Below, one piece after another: positions 36,345 to 47,510 of a stretch of DNA of 64,000 bases. The translations under genes and the position numbers were made by a program. The notes under the pieces were generated by a model. The model had not been told where the DNA came from. It did no database searches and saw nothing but the letters and a program-made list of their open reading frames with translations. The stretch's first letter is position 1. Each line of letters begins with the position of its first letter. Origin of the DNA: Mauremys mutica (Eukaryota; Chordata; Testudines; Geoemydidae); the NCBI RefSeq assembly GCF_020497125.1, contig NC_059081.1:13859105-13923104 (forward strand), given 5' to 3'.

Positions 36345-36690
36345 CAACTTCATAGATTTCAAAGCCAAAAGGGACCATTGTGATAATGTAGTCTGACCTC
36401 CTGTGTATAATACAGGCCATAGAACTTCTCCCAAAATAATTCCTAGAGAAAATCTTCAGTGATGAAGAATCTACCACGACCCTTGGTAAATTGTTCCAAT
36501 GGCTAATTACTCTCAATATTAAAAAATTACACCTTATTTCCAGTCTGAATTTGTCTATCTTCAACTTCCAGACATTGCAACATGTTATACCTTTCTTTGC
36601 TAGATTGAAGAGCCCCTTATTAAATATTTGTTCCCCGTGTAGGTACTTATAGACTACAATCAAGTCACTCCTTAACCTTCCCTTTGGATT
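36345..36690 (-). mobile_element. CR1 LINE 3' end (minus)
   Basis: The 3' end is at 36348 ('catagatttcaaagcc'), followed in reverse by 'aagggaccattgtgataatgtagtctgacctcc'. The minus frame 36663-36316 carries the ORF2 end: IVVYKYLHGEQIF, WKLKIDKFRLEIR and HWNNLPRVVVDSSSL. It is the same subfamily as the fragment at 47093-47510 (shared IYKYL...LFNLAKK). 5' truncated. Confidence 0.8.
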
Positions 36691-36886
36691 TAACAGTTAG
36701 ACCTTGAGCCCTCATGCAATTTTATTTTTTATTATTTAAAGTGTCCTACTTACTTCGCAAAGAAGTTTAGAATTTACTGGATTAAATTCAGACATTGATT
36801 TGCAAGAATCATAGAAGATTAGGGTTGGAAGAGACCTCAGGAGGTTATCTAGTCCAACCCCCTGCTCAAAGGAGGACCAACCCCAA

Positions 36887-37144
36887 CTAAATCATCCCAG
36901 CCAGGGCTTTGTCAAGCCTGACCTTAAAAACCTCTAAGGATGGAGATTCCACCACCTCCTTAGGTAACCCATTCCAGTGCTTCACCACCCTCCTAGTGAA
37001 ATAGTTTTTCCTAATATTCAACCTAGACCTTCCCCACTGCAACTTGAGACCGTTGCTCCTTGTTCTGTCATCTACCACCACTGAGAACAGTCTAGCTCCA
37101 TCCTCTTTGGAACCCTCCTTCAGATACTTGGAGGCTGCTATCAA
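36887..37144 (-). pseudogene. CR1 ORF2 C-terminal fragment
   Basis: An open frame of 85 codons with [20 protein letters not shown] and [20 protein letters not shown], ending LDKALAGMI. This is the conserved end of CR1 ORF2. It is in frame to its natural end but joined upstream to endonuclease sequence instead of RT. Confidence 0.85.
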
Positions 37145-37831
37145 ATCCTACTTCCCCTACCAATTCTTTCCTGTTTGTGAGCAGCAGATCAAGAGGAGCA
37201 CGGCCCCTAGTTGGTTCCTCCAGCACGTGCACCTGGAAGTTGTCCCCAACACTCTCCAAAAACTTCCTGGATTGTCTGTGCACTAATCTATTGCTCTCCC
37301 AGCAGATGTCACGGTGATTGAAGTCCCCAATGAGAACCAGGGCCTGTGATCTGGAAACTTCTGTTAATTGTCCAAAGAAAGCCTTGTCTACTTCATCCTT
37401 CTAGTCTGTTGGTCTACAGCAGATGCCCACCACAACATCACCCTTGTTGCTCTCGCCTCTAAACTTAACCCAAAGACTCTCAAAAGGCTTTTCTCCAGTT
37501 TCATACTGGAGCTCTGAGCAATCATGCTGCTCTCTTACATACTGTGCAACTCCTCCACCTTTTCTCTCCCACCTGTCCTTCCTGAACAGTTATATCCCTC
37601 CATGACAGTGCTCCAGTCTTGTGAGTTACCCCATCAAGTCCCTGTTATTCCAATCATATCACAGTTCCTTGATTGTGCCAGGATTTCCAATTCCTGCTGC
37701 TTGTTTTCCAGGCTTCTTGCATTCGTGTACAGGCACCTAAGATAACTAGCCGATTGTCCTATTTTCTCAGTCTGAATCAGGAGGCCTCCCCTGTTGCACC
37801 CTCCTCCTTGTGTTTCCTCCCGGTATCCCAT
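37092..37831 (-). pseudogene. CR1 endonuclease domain remnant
   Basis: The N-terminal strand LRCLYTNARSLENKQQELE with NCDMIGITGT (37745-37634) is the start of the AP-endonuclease-like domain; the N and E-like positions follow the usual CR1 pattern. The C-terminal part FLESVGDNFQVHVLEEPTRG and PLDLLLTNRKELV (37265-37150) is in another frame. Between them the coding phase is broken by stops and shifts. In CR1 this domain nicks target DNA; here it is non-functional. Confidence 0.85.
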
Positions 37832-37869
37832 TTCCCCACTTCCAAGAAGTTGCTCGGAATCCTCTATTT

Positions 37870-39300
37870 TTTTGGTGAAGATACTCGGAATATCGAAAAA
37901 ATATTTTTCCAGATAAAAACAGCAAGAAAAACTAAACAGGAAAAAAAAATCTCAAGGGGTCAATCCCCTTGGCAGGAATAATTAACTATACTCTTTAGCC
38001 AGCCAGCCAGTTCCAATCTCTCTGGGGTTTCTGGGCCTGGTCTGCTACCAAGCGCTACAGAAATCTCTCTCGCTCAATATTTTCAGGCCATTTGCCAAAC
38101 TCTAGTATTGTCAGTTGCCAAGCCCTATCTTAGTGCTCAACTGCCAGACCCTCTCCTTGCAGCCAGACAAATTCCATCTTTATACAACCTCTCTTCATTA
38201 CCTCCTCCACTTCCTCGTTTTTTTCTCCCTTTCCTAAAATTGTTTTTTTCCTCATTTCATTTCAAGCTCGGGATCTGATCCAGAGTCTTACCATTGACTT
38301 TAATGAGCTTTGGATCAGGCCCAAGGTCTTTGTTTTCTCCGGGCCACTTTAGTTGCACCTAGGTCAGCCTCTCTTGTTCTCCAGTAAGGTCTCTTTTTAC
38401 CCTCAATTTCCCACATCAGGTAACACACTCCGCCACTAAACTTCCCTTCCACTCCATTTCCTGACTCTGTAGCTCACCGGTGCCACCATTGCAGCCTGAG
38501 TAGCAGCCGGAAGAGTCAAACATTTCAGTGTAGCCAGGTAGGAGCAGTGAATGAGTGGGAACAGAGAAGCAAGAATAACATTTCTAAAAGGCTAATAATA
38601 TTTCAGTTTGAATAGCAAACATTTTCTCTTGCAGTCACTAACAGCCCAGTTTGCAATGATCAAAATAAATGTTTAAGTGGCAAGCTGGTTTTCTGAAAAC
38701 TCTTGGTTCTTACTGAGATTCAAGAAACTCAAAAGAATTGTTGGCAGCATAGGAACTGCTTCAGTTTCAAATACGTGATGGGCACTATTGCCAAGATCCT
38801 CAAAGGCTTCTAACAAGCTTTGAGGATCTGGCTCTAGGCTCCTGCAGGCCCTTTCAGTCAGTGGTGTACTTGGATGAAGTGTAGCAATATAATGCCTGTG
38901 TAAGGATGTCAGCTGGAGCAGGACTGAAGTTGGTGCATTTTATAAAATGCTGGCTACACCCCTAGATGATGTCAAACCTCACTGGGGGTTAATGGAGCTA
39001 TGTAAATTTACACAAGCTGAGGACCTGGCCCTGAAAATTAAAAAATAAAATGAAAGAATTTCAGCTATGGGCTTGAGAAAGCGCAGAGTCCAACAGTTTA
39101 AACATTTGGGGGTTGTAATTTTTTTTTTAAATCAGATGCAGTTCTGAATTTCGCAAGTGATCCTGGCTATACTATGGGCCAAAGTAAAACTCCAGATGCA
39201 AAGAATCTGACTTGGACCCAACTTCATAAAGATATATTTAAAGACTCTCTCCTTTCCTATGGTCTTTCTTCCACCAGGGGGTCATTTTTTTTTTTGAACA
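37870..39300. other. No gene; one small palindromic repeat
   Basis: Mixed AT-rich and C/T-rich DNA ('ctcctccacttcctcg' style runs). The only item supported is a family A copy near 38985-39031 ('gttaatggagctatgtaaatttacac', 'gctgaggacctggccc') and a related 'gatccagagtcttaccattgac' near 38275. Confidence 0.45.
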
Positions 39301-39311
39301 GAAGAATATCT

Positions 39312-39497
39312 GGTATCAGAGGGGTAGCTGTGTTAGTCTGTATCCACAAAACAATGAGGAGTCCAGTGGCACCTTAAAGATGAACAGATTTATTTGGGCA
39401 TAAGCTTTCATGGGTAAAAAACCCACTTCTTCAGATGCACATCTGGAGAAGTGGGTTTTTACCACCCACAAAAGCTTATGCCCAAATAAATCTGTTA
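39312..39497. mobile_element. Foldback element with 57-bp arms and hammerhead-like core
   Basis: A near-perfect palindrome spans 39383-39496 with its centre near 39439-39440; arms match about 90 percent. The flank 39312-39382 contains 'tgttagtctgtatcc', shared with the foldback at 21526. On the minus strand the left half reads CTGAAGA, a six-pair stem and GAAA (see 39401-39434). It is best explained as two inverted tail copies of one repeat family joined at their ends. Penelope origin is inferred from the same tail design at 18.03 kb. Confidence 0.7.
39401..39434 (-). ncRNA. Hammerhead-ribozyme-like core in foldback
   Basis: Minus strand: CTGAAGA (39434-39428), T, then stem II GTGGGT (39426-39421) with loop TTTTT and ACCCAT (39415-39410, one G-U pair), then GAAA (39409-39406), then GCTTA. 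Both catalytic boxes are intact, unlike the 18.03-kb copy. The downstream 'gcttatgcc' gives no clear stem III or UH cleavage site, so activity is doubtful. The inverted half at 39440-39475 has CTGGAGA and AAAA instead, both broken. Confidence 0.5.
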
Positions 39498-39751
39498 GAA
39501 GACTAGCTACATCTCAAACATTCTATTTTTATGTTTTTTTTTTTTTTAAAGAACAATTTTATAATTGCAATAAAAAAGCCTAGGTATTAAATTCCCATGT
39601 AGTACTTTTCATCTAGCTGGCGTGATGTGGCACTGCATTCCTACATTATCTTATTGATTTAATACCATTCTAAGTCAGCTAACTAGCTGTTGGGTTACTC
39701 TTACTGCCTTTTTGGCCTGGGGACTGAGGCAAATGCTATATAGTCTTATTT

Positions 39752-39970
39752 GCAGTGCTGTTGTAACTGTGTTGGTCCCAGGATATCAGAGACTCAAGGT
39801 GGGTGAGGTAATATCTTTTATTGGACCCACTTCTGTTGGTGAAAGAGACAAGCTTTCAAGCTTACACAGAGCTCTTTTTCGGGTGACCTGTGGAAGTCCG
39901 AAAGCTTCTCTCTTTCACCAACAGAAGTGGATCCAATATAAGATATTACTTTACCCACCCTGTCTCTCTC
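39752..39970. mobile_element. Foldback of Penelope-type terminal segments
   Basis: Left (minus orientation) 39752-39880: 'gttggtcccaggatatcag', 'ggtgaggtaatatctttta', 'gtgaaagagacaagctttc'. Right (plus orientation) 39899-39966: 'gaaagcttctctctttcacc', 'ccaatataagatattac', 'acccaccctgtctct'. The arms are complementary over about 62 bp. The left unit matches the tail of the GIY-YIG element at 18.0 kb in reverse. Its core reads CCCGAAAA in place of CTGAAGA but keeps GAAAGCTTGTC. Confidence 0.65.
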
Positions 39971-40194
39971 ATATGTTCTCATGGCATATTAATAAAATGC
40001 ACACCACATCAAAGAGCAAACATGAGTCTTTACACTTTTCTTCTTGATTCTTTTATAATGCCTTTTCAATTTTCTGAAAGGTAGATTTAGTGTCTTAATA
40101 TTCAGGTGGCAAATCGTCAGCATGGCTAACTTGAAGTATGAATATTATTGTCACTAGAAACACATGGGTCATTTGTTACCCAGAAAATACCATC

Positions 40195-40400
40195 TGTGAC
40201 AACTGGGTTGCGGGCAGCCAGATCCAGTAGTCAGAGCCAGAGTCCAGCCAGGTCAGGATACCAGGAAGTCAGAGTCAGGAAACAAACTGGAGGTCCAGAA
40301 CCACAAGTCAGATGCCAGGAGCCAAGCTGGGTTGGGATGCCAGAAAATCAGGGAGTGGGAGCAGGAAGCACAAGGGGCACAGTTCAAAGCAGGGTGGACC
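40195..40400. repeat. Imperfect short tandem repeat, GC-rich
   Basis: Variants of 'cagatccagtagtcagagccag', 'ccaggaagtcagagtcagga', 'cagatgccaggagccaagc' and 'gccagaaaatcagggagtgg' follow each other, an irregular repeat of about 12-20 bp around 'gtcaga/ccagga'. The frames at 40148-40635 reflect this composition and are not supported as proteins. Possibly part of a larger unclassified repeat. Confidence 0.4.
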
Positions 40401-40679
40401 CGAGTTGTTTGGCTACGTTGCTGTTCCTGCTCCTGGCTTGAGTAGCACTCCAGGGCTCAGCCAATTGGACTGCAGGACAGAGCATCACACCGGGGCTGGG
40501 CTTCCTGGGTCCCTGATAGGCTACTGTCAGCAGGCTGCCAGGTGGAGGATGGCTGCTCCCATGAACCCTGCAGATCTGAGTTTGAGACCTGTGGGTCATG
40601 ACGCCATCTGATTCAGGGCCTGCTCCAGACATCATTGGAAGTCTTTTGGTTGAGCTCGGTGAGCTCTGGATCAGGCCTG

Positions 40680-43600
40680 CTTTGAATTACAGCTGTGTAC
40701 AAACCTCTAGACTCTTACCAGTACCCCATCTCATCTGGGATAGCATATGCAATGGGCCATTCAATCAGGGGCACTAAAATACAGATTGAGCAACTCACAA
40801 CTAATGACCGGATGCAGATTTTACAGTAACATTTGCCACCCTCAGGCCTGAACCTGATCTCATGGAAGTGAATAGCAAAGCTCCTATCAATGTCAGTGGA
40901 AGAAGGATGAGGCCCCTAGTCTTTAAAAAGCAACCCACGCCCCCAACAACTCAACTTCCTCCTCTTCTTCACCTCCTATGCCACATTAAAAAAATAAGTG
41001 TGGAGAAGTTTTTATCATAGCTCTGTTGAAAACAGAGAAAGCAGAGAGAATCAAAGCCAGAGATTTATGCACCTGCAAGATTCCCAGCTGCCGGGCAGGC
41101 ACCTTAGTGCATATGCAGCTCCAGCTGTGACAAACATAAGGATGTTTTTAAAAAGCAGGGAGGACTCTTTTCAGATGACAGACTCCAGTGTTTCTGACTT
41201 ACCAACACAAGCACTTTCCTTGGCATTTCCTGGGGAATACCACACATGCCCTCTGCTGTGCTATTGGGCAGAAATGCAAGACCTTGCTCTAAATAGAAAA
41301 CCAAAGCAAAAAGAAAAACAACACAAAACAAAACCTCCAGCAAACCCTCTGTGGCTGACTCGCTTCTGTGGAGCCCCAAATAGCCACGGCCAGCTGTAAC
41401 CAGACTTCTTAAATAAGCTTCCGTTACGACACAAAAACATCTGTTGGAAACCTGATGTCACTCATCAGTCACAACTTCCATACTGTACTTATTGACATTC
41501 ATCGTCTATTTGCGATTTTCCCCCATCAAAGGGCCCCAATCACTAAAATGGCATTTCAGTTGCATGCCTGTCAGAACAGTCATGTTTGTAAGCCTAAACC
41601 AAGGCCATTAACCGACACGTTGTCGAAGCAGCTTAATGCAGGAAAAGCTGGAGAATGCACAAGAATTGGTTGCTCACTAACTACTGTAGTCCTTGAGTGA
41701 CACACGTGACGTTGTCCGCCATGATGTATCCTTGCTCAATGACAGTGGCATGGTAGTGTGTGGTATGACAGTGTTATGAGAAGGCTATCAGATAAAGGGC
41801 TACTTCTTTGCTCATGTTGTAGAGTCTGATATTCAGACAGCTGAATGGATGTCAGTGAGTGGGTGGTAGGAATTTCTGAGAACCAAATTTAGCTGACAAT
41901 AGCATCCATCTATTCCCAATCACCATTTCTTGGTCTCTGGTCAGGAGTAAATCGGGATTTCAAAATGTTATGCATTAGGAGAGGGAGCAAACTATTTGAA
42001 ACATCTTACAGCATTGTTATATAATGAAGCAAAATACAAGCTCTTGTACTGCGGTTTAAAATGCCTAACCATGTTTATAATTTAAACCGTGTTTATAATT
42101 TTGTATAATGATTTCCAAGGCGCCCATAACCAGATATTCTACTTTCCTGTAACAGTAAATTAACCTCTACTCAGCTAATTGGATATGAAAATTAATGGCA
42201 CCAGTTCATAGCAATATCTTAACAGCAATGTGCAAGTTATATTACTGTATGGCTGAGTAAAAGTTTTAGAACTAGTTTGAATGGTTATCTCATTCTCTCC
42301 TGAAGCTCGCGTCAACATTTTTCCAGTACTCTGTCACTGAAGTGAGAATAATAAAATACGGGCAAATATTTGTAAATGACCCATTATGCTCCCATGGGCA
42401 GTGGCACAGACATCTAATATGAAGATCTTTCAAACACGACGGCAACAATATGACAACAATAACGTAACATATAACGTGACATATCCGAAATCTTGCTGCA
42501 GCTTTTAATATATAAAAGAAGTTTACCAGGGGGCAGAGTGGAAAAAGAAGAAAAATGACAAACCGAATTACACTCATTCTACTTTCTTCTTCTCAAAACC
42601 ACTTCATAATCTGCCCTGGTCATAGAAAGAAGGGTGCTGATGAGTAGAGGCATGAGTAAGAAAATATCTAAGCTCAGGGCCCAGGATGGAACTACCAGTA
42701 AAAGGATAAACTAATTCTCTGTCGGGGGGGGAGGGGTATGCATTTTTTTGGGGGGGAGGAGGCAAATGTAAAATAGGAACAAGCCGGTTGCAGTCATTTC
42801 AGCTGCTATTTTTAGCAAAAGAAGTTAAAAGCAATCACCCTAGTACATCAATATCTTGATCTTCACATCAGAATGCAAAGAATATATGTAGCTATTTCAA
42901 AAATCCATTCTCTTCCCCTGTTTTCTTAATATTGTTTAGGGCTATTACATGTATATTGGAAGACTGAGCTTCAGGTAAATGCGAGAGAGTTAAGTAATTG
43001 CCAACCAATCAATCAAATGAGAAGAGGAGGATATATCAAGGAAGCTGGTGCTGGGGAAGTTTATTTTTTTAAATTATTGTTATTGAAGACCATGTAGGGC
43101 GACTGCCATGCTTTAACCTATTTGGATGAAGATTCACAGCAGGTTGCTCTAGTTTGCTGGTGTTCTCTGCAAATCATCTGGACAGCTGGGACCATGAAAT
43201 TCACCCAGATCCAAAAACAGGTGACCCCCCAGCAAACCTTTGTGCCCTTTAAGGCCATGTGTGCAGACCACTTCAAATCTTGCACTTGTTTTGCCACTGT
43301 GGAATGACAAAAATGCTCTTGTCAAATGGACATGAGGTTTTCAGGTGCTCTTACACAGAAAAGCAAGACTGGGGTGATTGCATTTGAACAACACGATAAC
43401 ATATTTTCCTCTGCTCTCAACTTTCATCTACCATTTTGTAAAATGAAAAAGCAAAAGCAGATTTGACCCAAACTTGTGTTTTAAAAGCAAGAATAAGAAC
43501 AGCTATTCGGTGCCATCATTTGTAAACCGTTTTGCTAATCTAAGACAGGTGTCCCTGGGTGTTAACATTAAGTCTTCCAGTGGAAAAGTGGGTGCAAAGT

Positions 43601-44000
43601 TAAACCACATGTACTACTTATAAATAAGTGAGGTGTGATTAGGCAAGCTTAAAAAAAACAATTTGAAGGGAAAGGCACTGATGTTTACAGACTGTGTTGT
43701 AAAGTGTGGTCTGCATTTAACCCTTTGCCAGGTGGATCACTCTGTGGAAATCTAAAGGGCGAAAGGTTATGCTGAGCTCATTTACTGTGGACAGCTTTTA
43801 AATCAAAGTGATAATATGGACATTCCATAAGGTGATGTGTTCCACTAATACTTCCCTGTTCATAAGATTTGCTTACAACCTTAGTCAAGACAAAGAGCTT
43901 GCTGTGGTTTAGAGTGATATTTGTACGACAAGCTGATAAAGTAGTAACGGTTGGACAGCTCCAGTTAAAATAAAAATCATTCGCATGAACAATCTCTGAT
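40680..44000. other. No recognisable gene
   Basis: Single-copy-looking DNA. The 133-codon frame at 40998-41399 overlaps minus-strand frames and shows no domain. G-rich patches lie at 42724-42735 and 42746-42757. Nothing else to report. Confidence 0.45.
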
Positions 44001-44014
44001 CATTATAACTTTAT

Positions 44015-44090
44015 GGGTCAGATTTATTCTCATTCTCACCAGTGAAAATCTAGAGTAGCTCCATTGACTTCACAACAATTGTTCTGACCC
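44015..44090. repeat. Short palindromic repeat (family A)
   Basis: The ends GGGTCAGA (44015-44022) and TCTGACCC (44083-44090) are an exact 8-bp inverted pair. The centre 'tctagagtagctccattgactt' is the family core. It is the best-bounded copy of the family. Confidence 0.6.
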
Positions 44091-44683
44091 TTTTTCTTTG
44101 AAGGTGTGAGAAAATCTTCGAAGCAAAAATATTGCTGAATGCTTAAGAATGCCTAAAATATGGAATGAAGTACATAATCCATCCAGCAATCAACCCAAAA
44201 CAGTTATATACAATGCTAGATTTTGCTGCTTTTCACCTTGTACAGTCATTTACATTTATGCAGCGTGGTTATAAAATGTTACCAGTTTAGAATGGTAGCA
44301 TTTTATACACTTTACACAGGTTGCCAGGCAATGAGGAATCACACCCTACGTGTCACTAAATAATAAAACTGATGGACTTTTTTTCTGAAATGCAAAAGGG
44401 GTAGAGGACCTTTCTTGCACAGGATACTGAAGCAATTATTGCTGTAGAAATTTACTTGGATCTTAAATTGCCAATGTTCAGAGAGAGGGGGCAGGAAAAC
44501 AGATTAAAAAAAACAAAAACAGTTATTACCGATTTATATGGTTTATAAGTTTAAAATCTATACTTTCCAAGGATCAAGCCATGTTTAAGTACAACCCCTG
44601 TTAGCAGAACAGTGGAAAATTAGTGATATAATATTTCAATATATGAGGGATGAAATGCACTTCTTTTTCTAAATGTTATTTTA

Positions 44684-44850
44684 AAAACCTCACAACACCC
44701 CAGTGAGGTGGGTAACTCAGCCCCATTTTATATAGATGGGGAAACTGAGGCACAGATAGTTTCAGCGGCTTGCCTACAGTCATGCAGCTAGACAGTGACA
44801 GAACCGGGAATAGAACCCAGGACTGACCTGACTCCCTATCACCTGCTGTA
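44684..44850 (-). mobile_element. MIR SINE (reverse orientation)
   Basis: The order 'ctcacaacaccccagtgaggtgggta', 'ccccattttata', 'gatggggaaactgaggcacagatag', 'cttgcctacagtcatgcagcta' and 'cagaaccgggaatagaacccagg' is a MIR read from its 3' side. The 'gaacccagg' end contains the reversed pol III B-box region. MIRs are an ancient amniote CORE-SINE family; this copy is inactive. Confidence 0.85.
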
Positions 44851-45849
44851 ATTACACTGCCTACACAAATACTAGGTATGGCATGTGAGGGATTAAAAGC
44901 AGCAAGTGGCTACATGCACCACATAAGTCCCTAGTGAAGTGGGACACAAGTGGGTTTGGAGGCATCAAAAACTCCTATGAAATATGGATGTATTCCAAAT
45001 GGTTGTTTAAAGTACATATTTGTATTTTCGCCCTCGTCTTCTCCCTTCCTATGTTGCTTGTTTCAGTGGCTGGCAGGGTGGAAGGGAAAGGAAGTAATAA
45101 CATGTGTGTCTATCTTCACCATGATCATTATGCAGATATGTTCTAACTTCTCCTCCTCCCTTTGTCTCCCCCTCCCCCGCCTTTTTAGTGCTTGGTCCTG
45201 AAAACCCATATGAGTGTGTAACTTTACTTACATTGACTTCAGCTGGACTACTCGTGTGAGTAACTATGAACATACATAAGTTAAGCATTTGAAAAATAGA
45301 TCCCTTAGATTCATAGCTGTCCTAATGAGCCTTGCCTTGCAAATAAACTGGTACAAAGGAGTCACATGGAAGGGAAAAGAAATAGTGCAAGGGGTACATC
45401 TCTGTGACACCTCTGCACGAGCTTCTGGAGTAAGGTTTTATCAGAGGTAGGATGGGACGAGGTGAAAGGGAGCATGTCAGGGGTGCAAGGAGGAGTGGCC
45501 GGCTTAGTCTTAAACCCCTGTTTCTATGACTTAGCAGTGGCCCACAGGGGACAATGAAGTAGTAATGTAAATTAGGGCATTCCTCAAGATTGGGCATTGT
45601 GGCCAGGGATTCTCCTGATGCATTCGGTAAGGTCAGCAAGAGGGAAACCACAGTTTATCCTAAGAGATGTAGTCCAGCTAGGGAGGCTGGCCGGCCCACG
45701 GAGAATGGCTGCATGAGGCACCCAAACTATAACTCCCGTAAAGCACCACAAAGGCATTTCCAACTCAAAAATTTTCCATTTTTAATTTTTTGCCACAAAG
45801 TCAAATTTTTCTGTGGAAAAACTAACGTGTTTTTCGTTTTGTTTTTTGA

Positions 45850-46075
45850 TATAGTCTGTTCAGTATCTTTATAAATGATCTGGATGAAAATATAGAATAA
45901 ATACCTGTAAAGTTTGCAGATGACATAAAAATTGGTAGACTGGTAAATAACATGGACAAGTCAGTTATCTGGGCTGATCTGGATTGTTTGGTAAGCAGGG
46001 GGTGACAGATATGGCAATATCCTGCAATATCCTCGGGAAACCTTATCGAATTAAGTTTAAGTATCTTTGGTGACC
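45850..46075 (+). pseudogene. CR1 RT fragment with FADD box
   Basis: Plus strand, a short frame reads FINDLDENIE, a stop, then VKFADDIKIGRLVN and MDKSVIWADLD. This is CR1 RT motif C (F-A-D-D) with the segment before and after it. The catalytic Asp pair is intact, but the frame has a stop just upstream and the fragment ends within about 100 bp. The matching 3' part is at 47093-47510, with about 1 kb of unrelated DNA between. Confidence 0.75.
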
Positions 46076-46099
46076 ATTGCATTAAAGGAATTTTTTATG

Positions 46100-47090
46100 T
46101 ATTATAGTGGGCTGGGATTTTATGAGACCTCTTAAGCAGGGAGATGTGACAAAAGTGAGACCTGGGGGTTCAAAGGACAATACTGAATAATGTGCCAGAC
46201 AAGAATGAACTTTTGGAACATAAAGTGGTTTTCCTGGAGAATAACTAAAGGGAGATGAATTCAAATTTCACATCTCTAGCTATTTAAAAACCCAGCCTTT
46301 TGAAGTCATGCCCTGATCACCTGTTACATGAGGCCAAGATCAAAGGCCCAGGCTGTATAACGGAAGGAATAAACTATTCATGATGGTTCTGGTTCTGAAT
46401 CTGAGACAGTTTTGAATTTGTAACCACAGGAAAAATCCAGTTGTGGGTTTTGAAGGACTGACACCAGAAGCAGATTAATGTTTCCTGGGGCCCTGGGCCA
46501 GATCAAGTGGGGGGCCTCTCCCTGCCCCACCTCTTCAACCTGTGGTCCTGCCCCCATTCCTCCCCCTCCATGTGATCCTGCCCATGGCCCCACCCCTTTA
46601 AGTCCCTTCCCCAGGGTCCTTCCCCCCCATTCCACCTCTCCCCTGTGGCCCCAAGACCGGAGAAGCTCTGTCTCCCCACTGCAGCCCCCCAGCCCTGAGT
46701 CCATGGTAGGTAACATGACTCCTCCAGTCCCAGGGACACGGCTTCCCCTACTGCTCCGCCCCCAGCTTCTGCCAGGGATGGAGTCAGGGGCACGAAGGGC
46801 TTCCCCTGAGGCTATATGGCTTCTGCCGGGGTCAGGGGCACTGGGGGCGAAATGCAAGGCCATAGGTCTAGGAATATGGATCAGAATGACAAGATGGGAG
46901 ACAGTGTCCCAGAATGAAGCGACACTGACAAAGATTTGGGGTAATGGAACAGAACAAAGTGAACATGAGCTCCAGTGCAAAACTGTAGTGAAGCCGGAGA
47001 AGGCAATCTTTGGATGCCCTAGCAGGGGACTATCAAGTAAGAGCAGGGGAAAGGGTGTTACCTCTGTGCATGGCATTAGTGAGGATCATT
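46100..47090. other. DNA between two CR1 pieces, including a GC-rich block
   Basis: From 46100 to 46480 the sequence is unclassified. From 46480 to 46860 it is C- and G-rich ('cctgcccccattcc', 'ccccagccctgagtcc'). Frames of 232 codons (minus, 47076-46378) and 205 codons (plus, 46478-47095) cover it in opposite directions, which is expected when GC-rich DNA lacks stops. Neither shows a domain. I read the block as inserted or expanded repeat DNA that splits a CR1, though two independent CR1 fragments are possible. Confidence 0.4.
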
Positions 47091-47092
47091 AC

Positions 47093-47510
47093 TGACAGTG
47101 TCCAGACTTAAAAAAGATGTTGAAAAATTGGAATGGGTTCAGAAACAAGCTACAAAAATGATATGAGATCTGAAAAAATATGCCCTATAGTGAGAAACCA
47201 AAGAAGTTCAATCTATTTAGTTTATCCAAGAGAAAGTTTAGCGATGACTTGCTCATAATTTACAAATACCTTCCTAGGGAAAAGATTTCTGATAGTGGAT
47301 GGCTCTTTAATCTTGCAAAAAAAAATAAAAAAGGCATAACAAGATCCAATAGTTGGAAGTTGAAGCTAGACTAATTCAGACTAGAAATAAGGTGCAAATT
47401 TTTAACGTGAGTGTAATTAATCATTGGAAAAACTTAGCTAGGGACATGATGGATTCTCCATCACCTGAAGTCTTTAAATCAAGACCAGATATCTTACCAC
47501 AGAATCATAA
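47093..47510 (+). mobile_element. CR1 LINE 3' end
   Basis: It contains 'gttgaaaaattggaatgggttcag', then a frame with LSKRKFSDDLLIIYKYLP and GWLFNLAKK, then 'attaatcattggaaaaac' and 'gatggattctccatcacctgaagtc'. These are ORF2 C-terminal features of the same subfamily as 36345-36690. Its end abuts the 3' end of the next, opposite CR1 at about 47503, making a tail-to-tail pair. Confidence 0.75.

Larger units (their letters stand above)
36806..37855 (-). mobile_element. CR1 LINE with the RT domain deleted
   Basis: From the 3' end (36806, 'gaatcatagaagattaggg') the minus strand reads the ORF2 C-terminus to about 37147. It then passes straight into the endonuclease domain (37150-37830) and on to the ORF1/ORF2 boundary region near 37855. 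About 1.5-2 kb of ORF2, the whole RT palm, is missing at the junction near 37145-37165. Either a deletion inside one copy or two nested fragments would give this. Both parts have the same orientation and order, favouring deletion. Confidence 0.85.

Noticed and set aside
40998..41461. 133-codon frame with opposing frames
   Set aside because: No similarity recognised; Lys/Gln-rich tail follows an A-rich run.
46378..47095. Long opposing open frames (232 and 205 codons)
   Set aside because: They overlap on both strands in a C/G-rich block, contain no domain, and have proline- and glycine-heavy composition expected from GC-rich repeat DNA.
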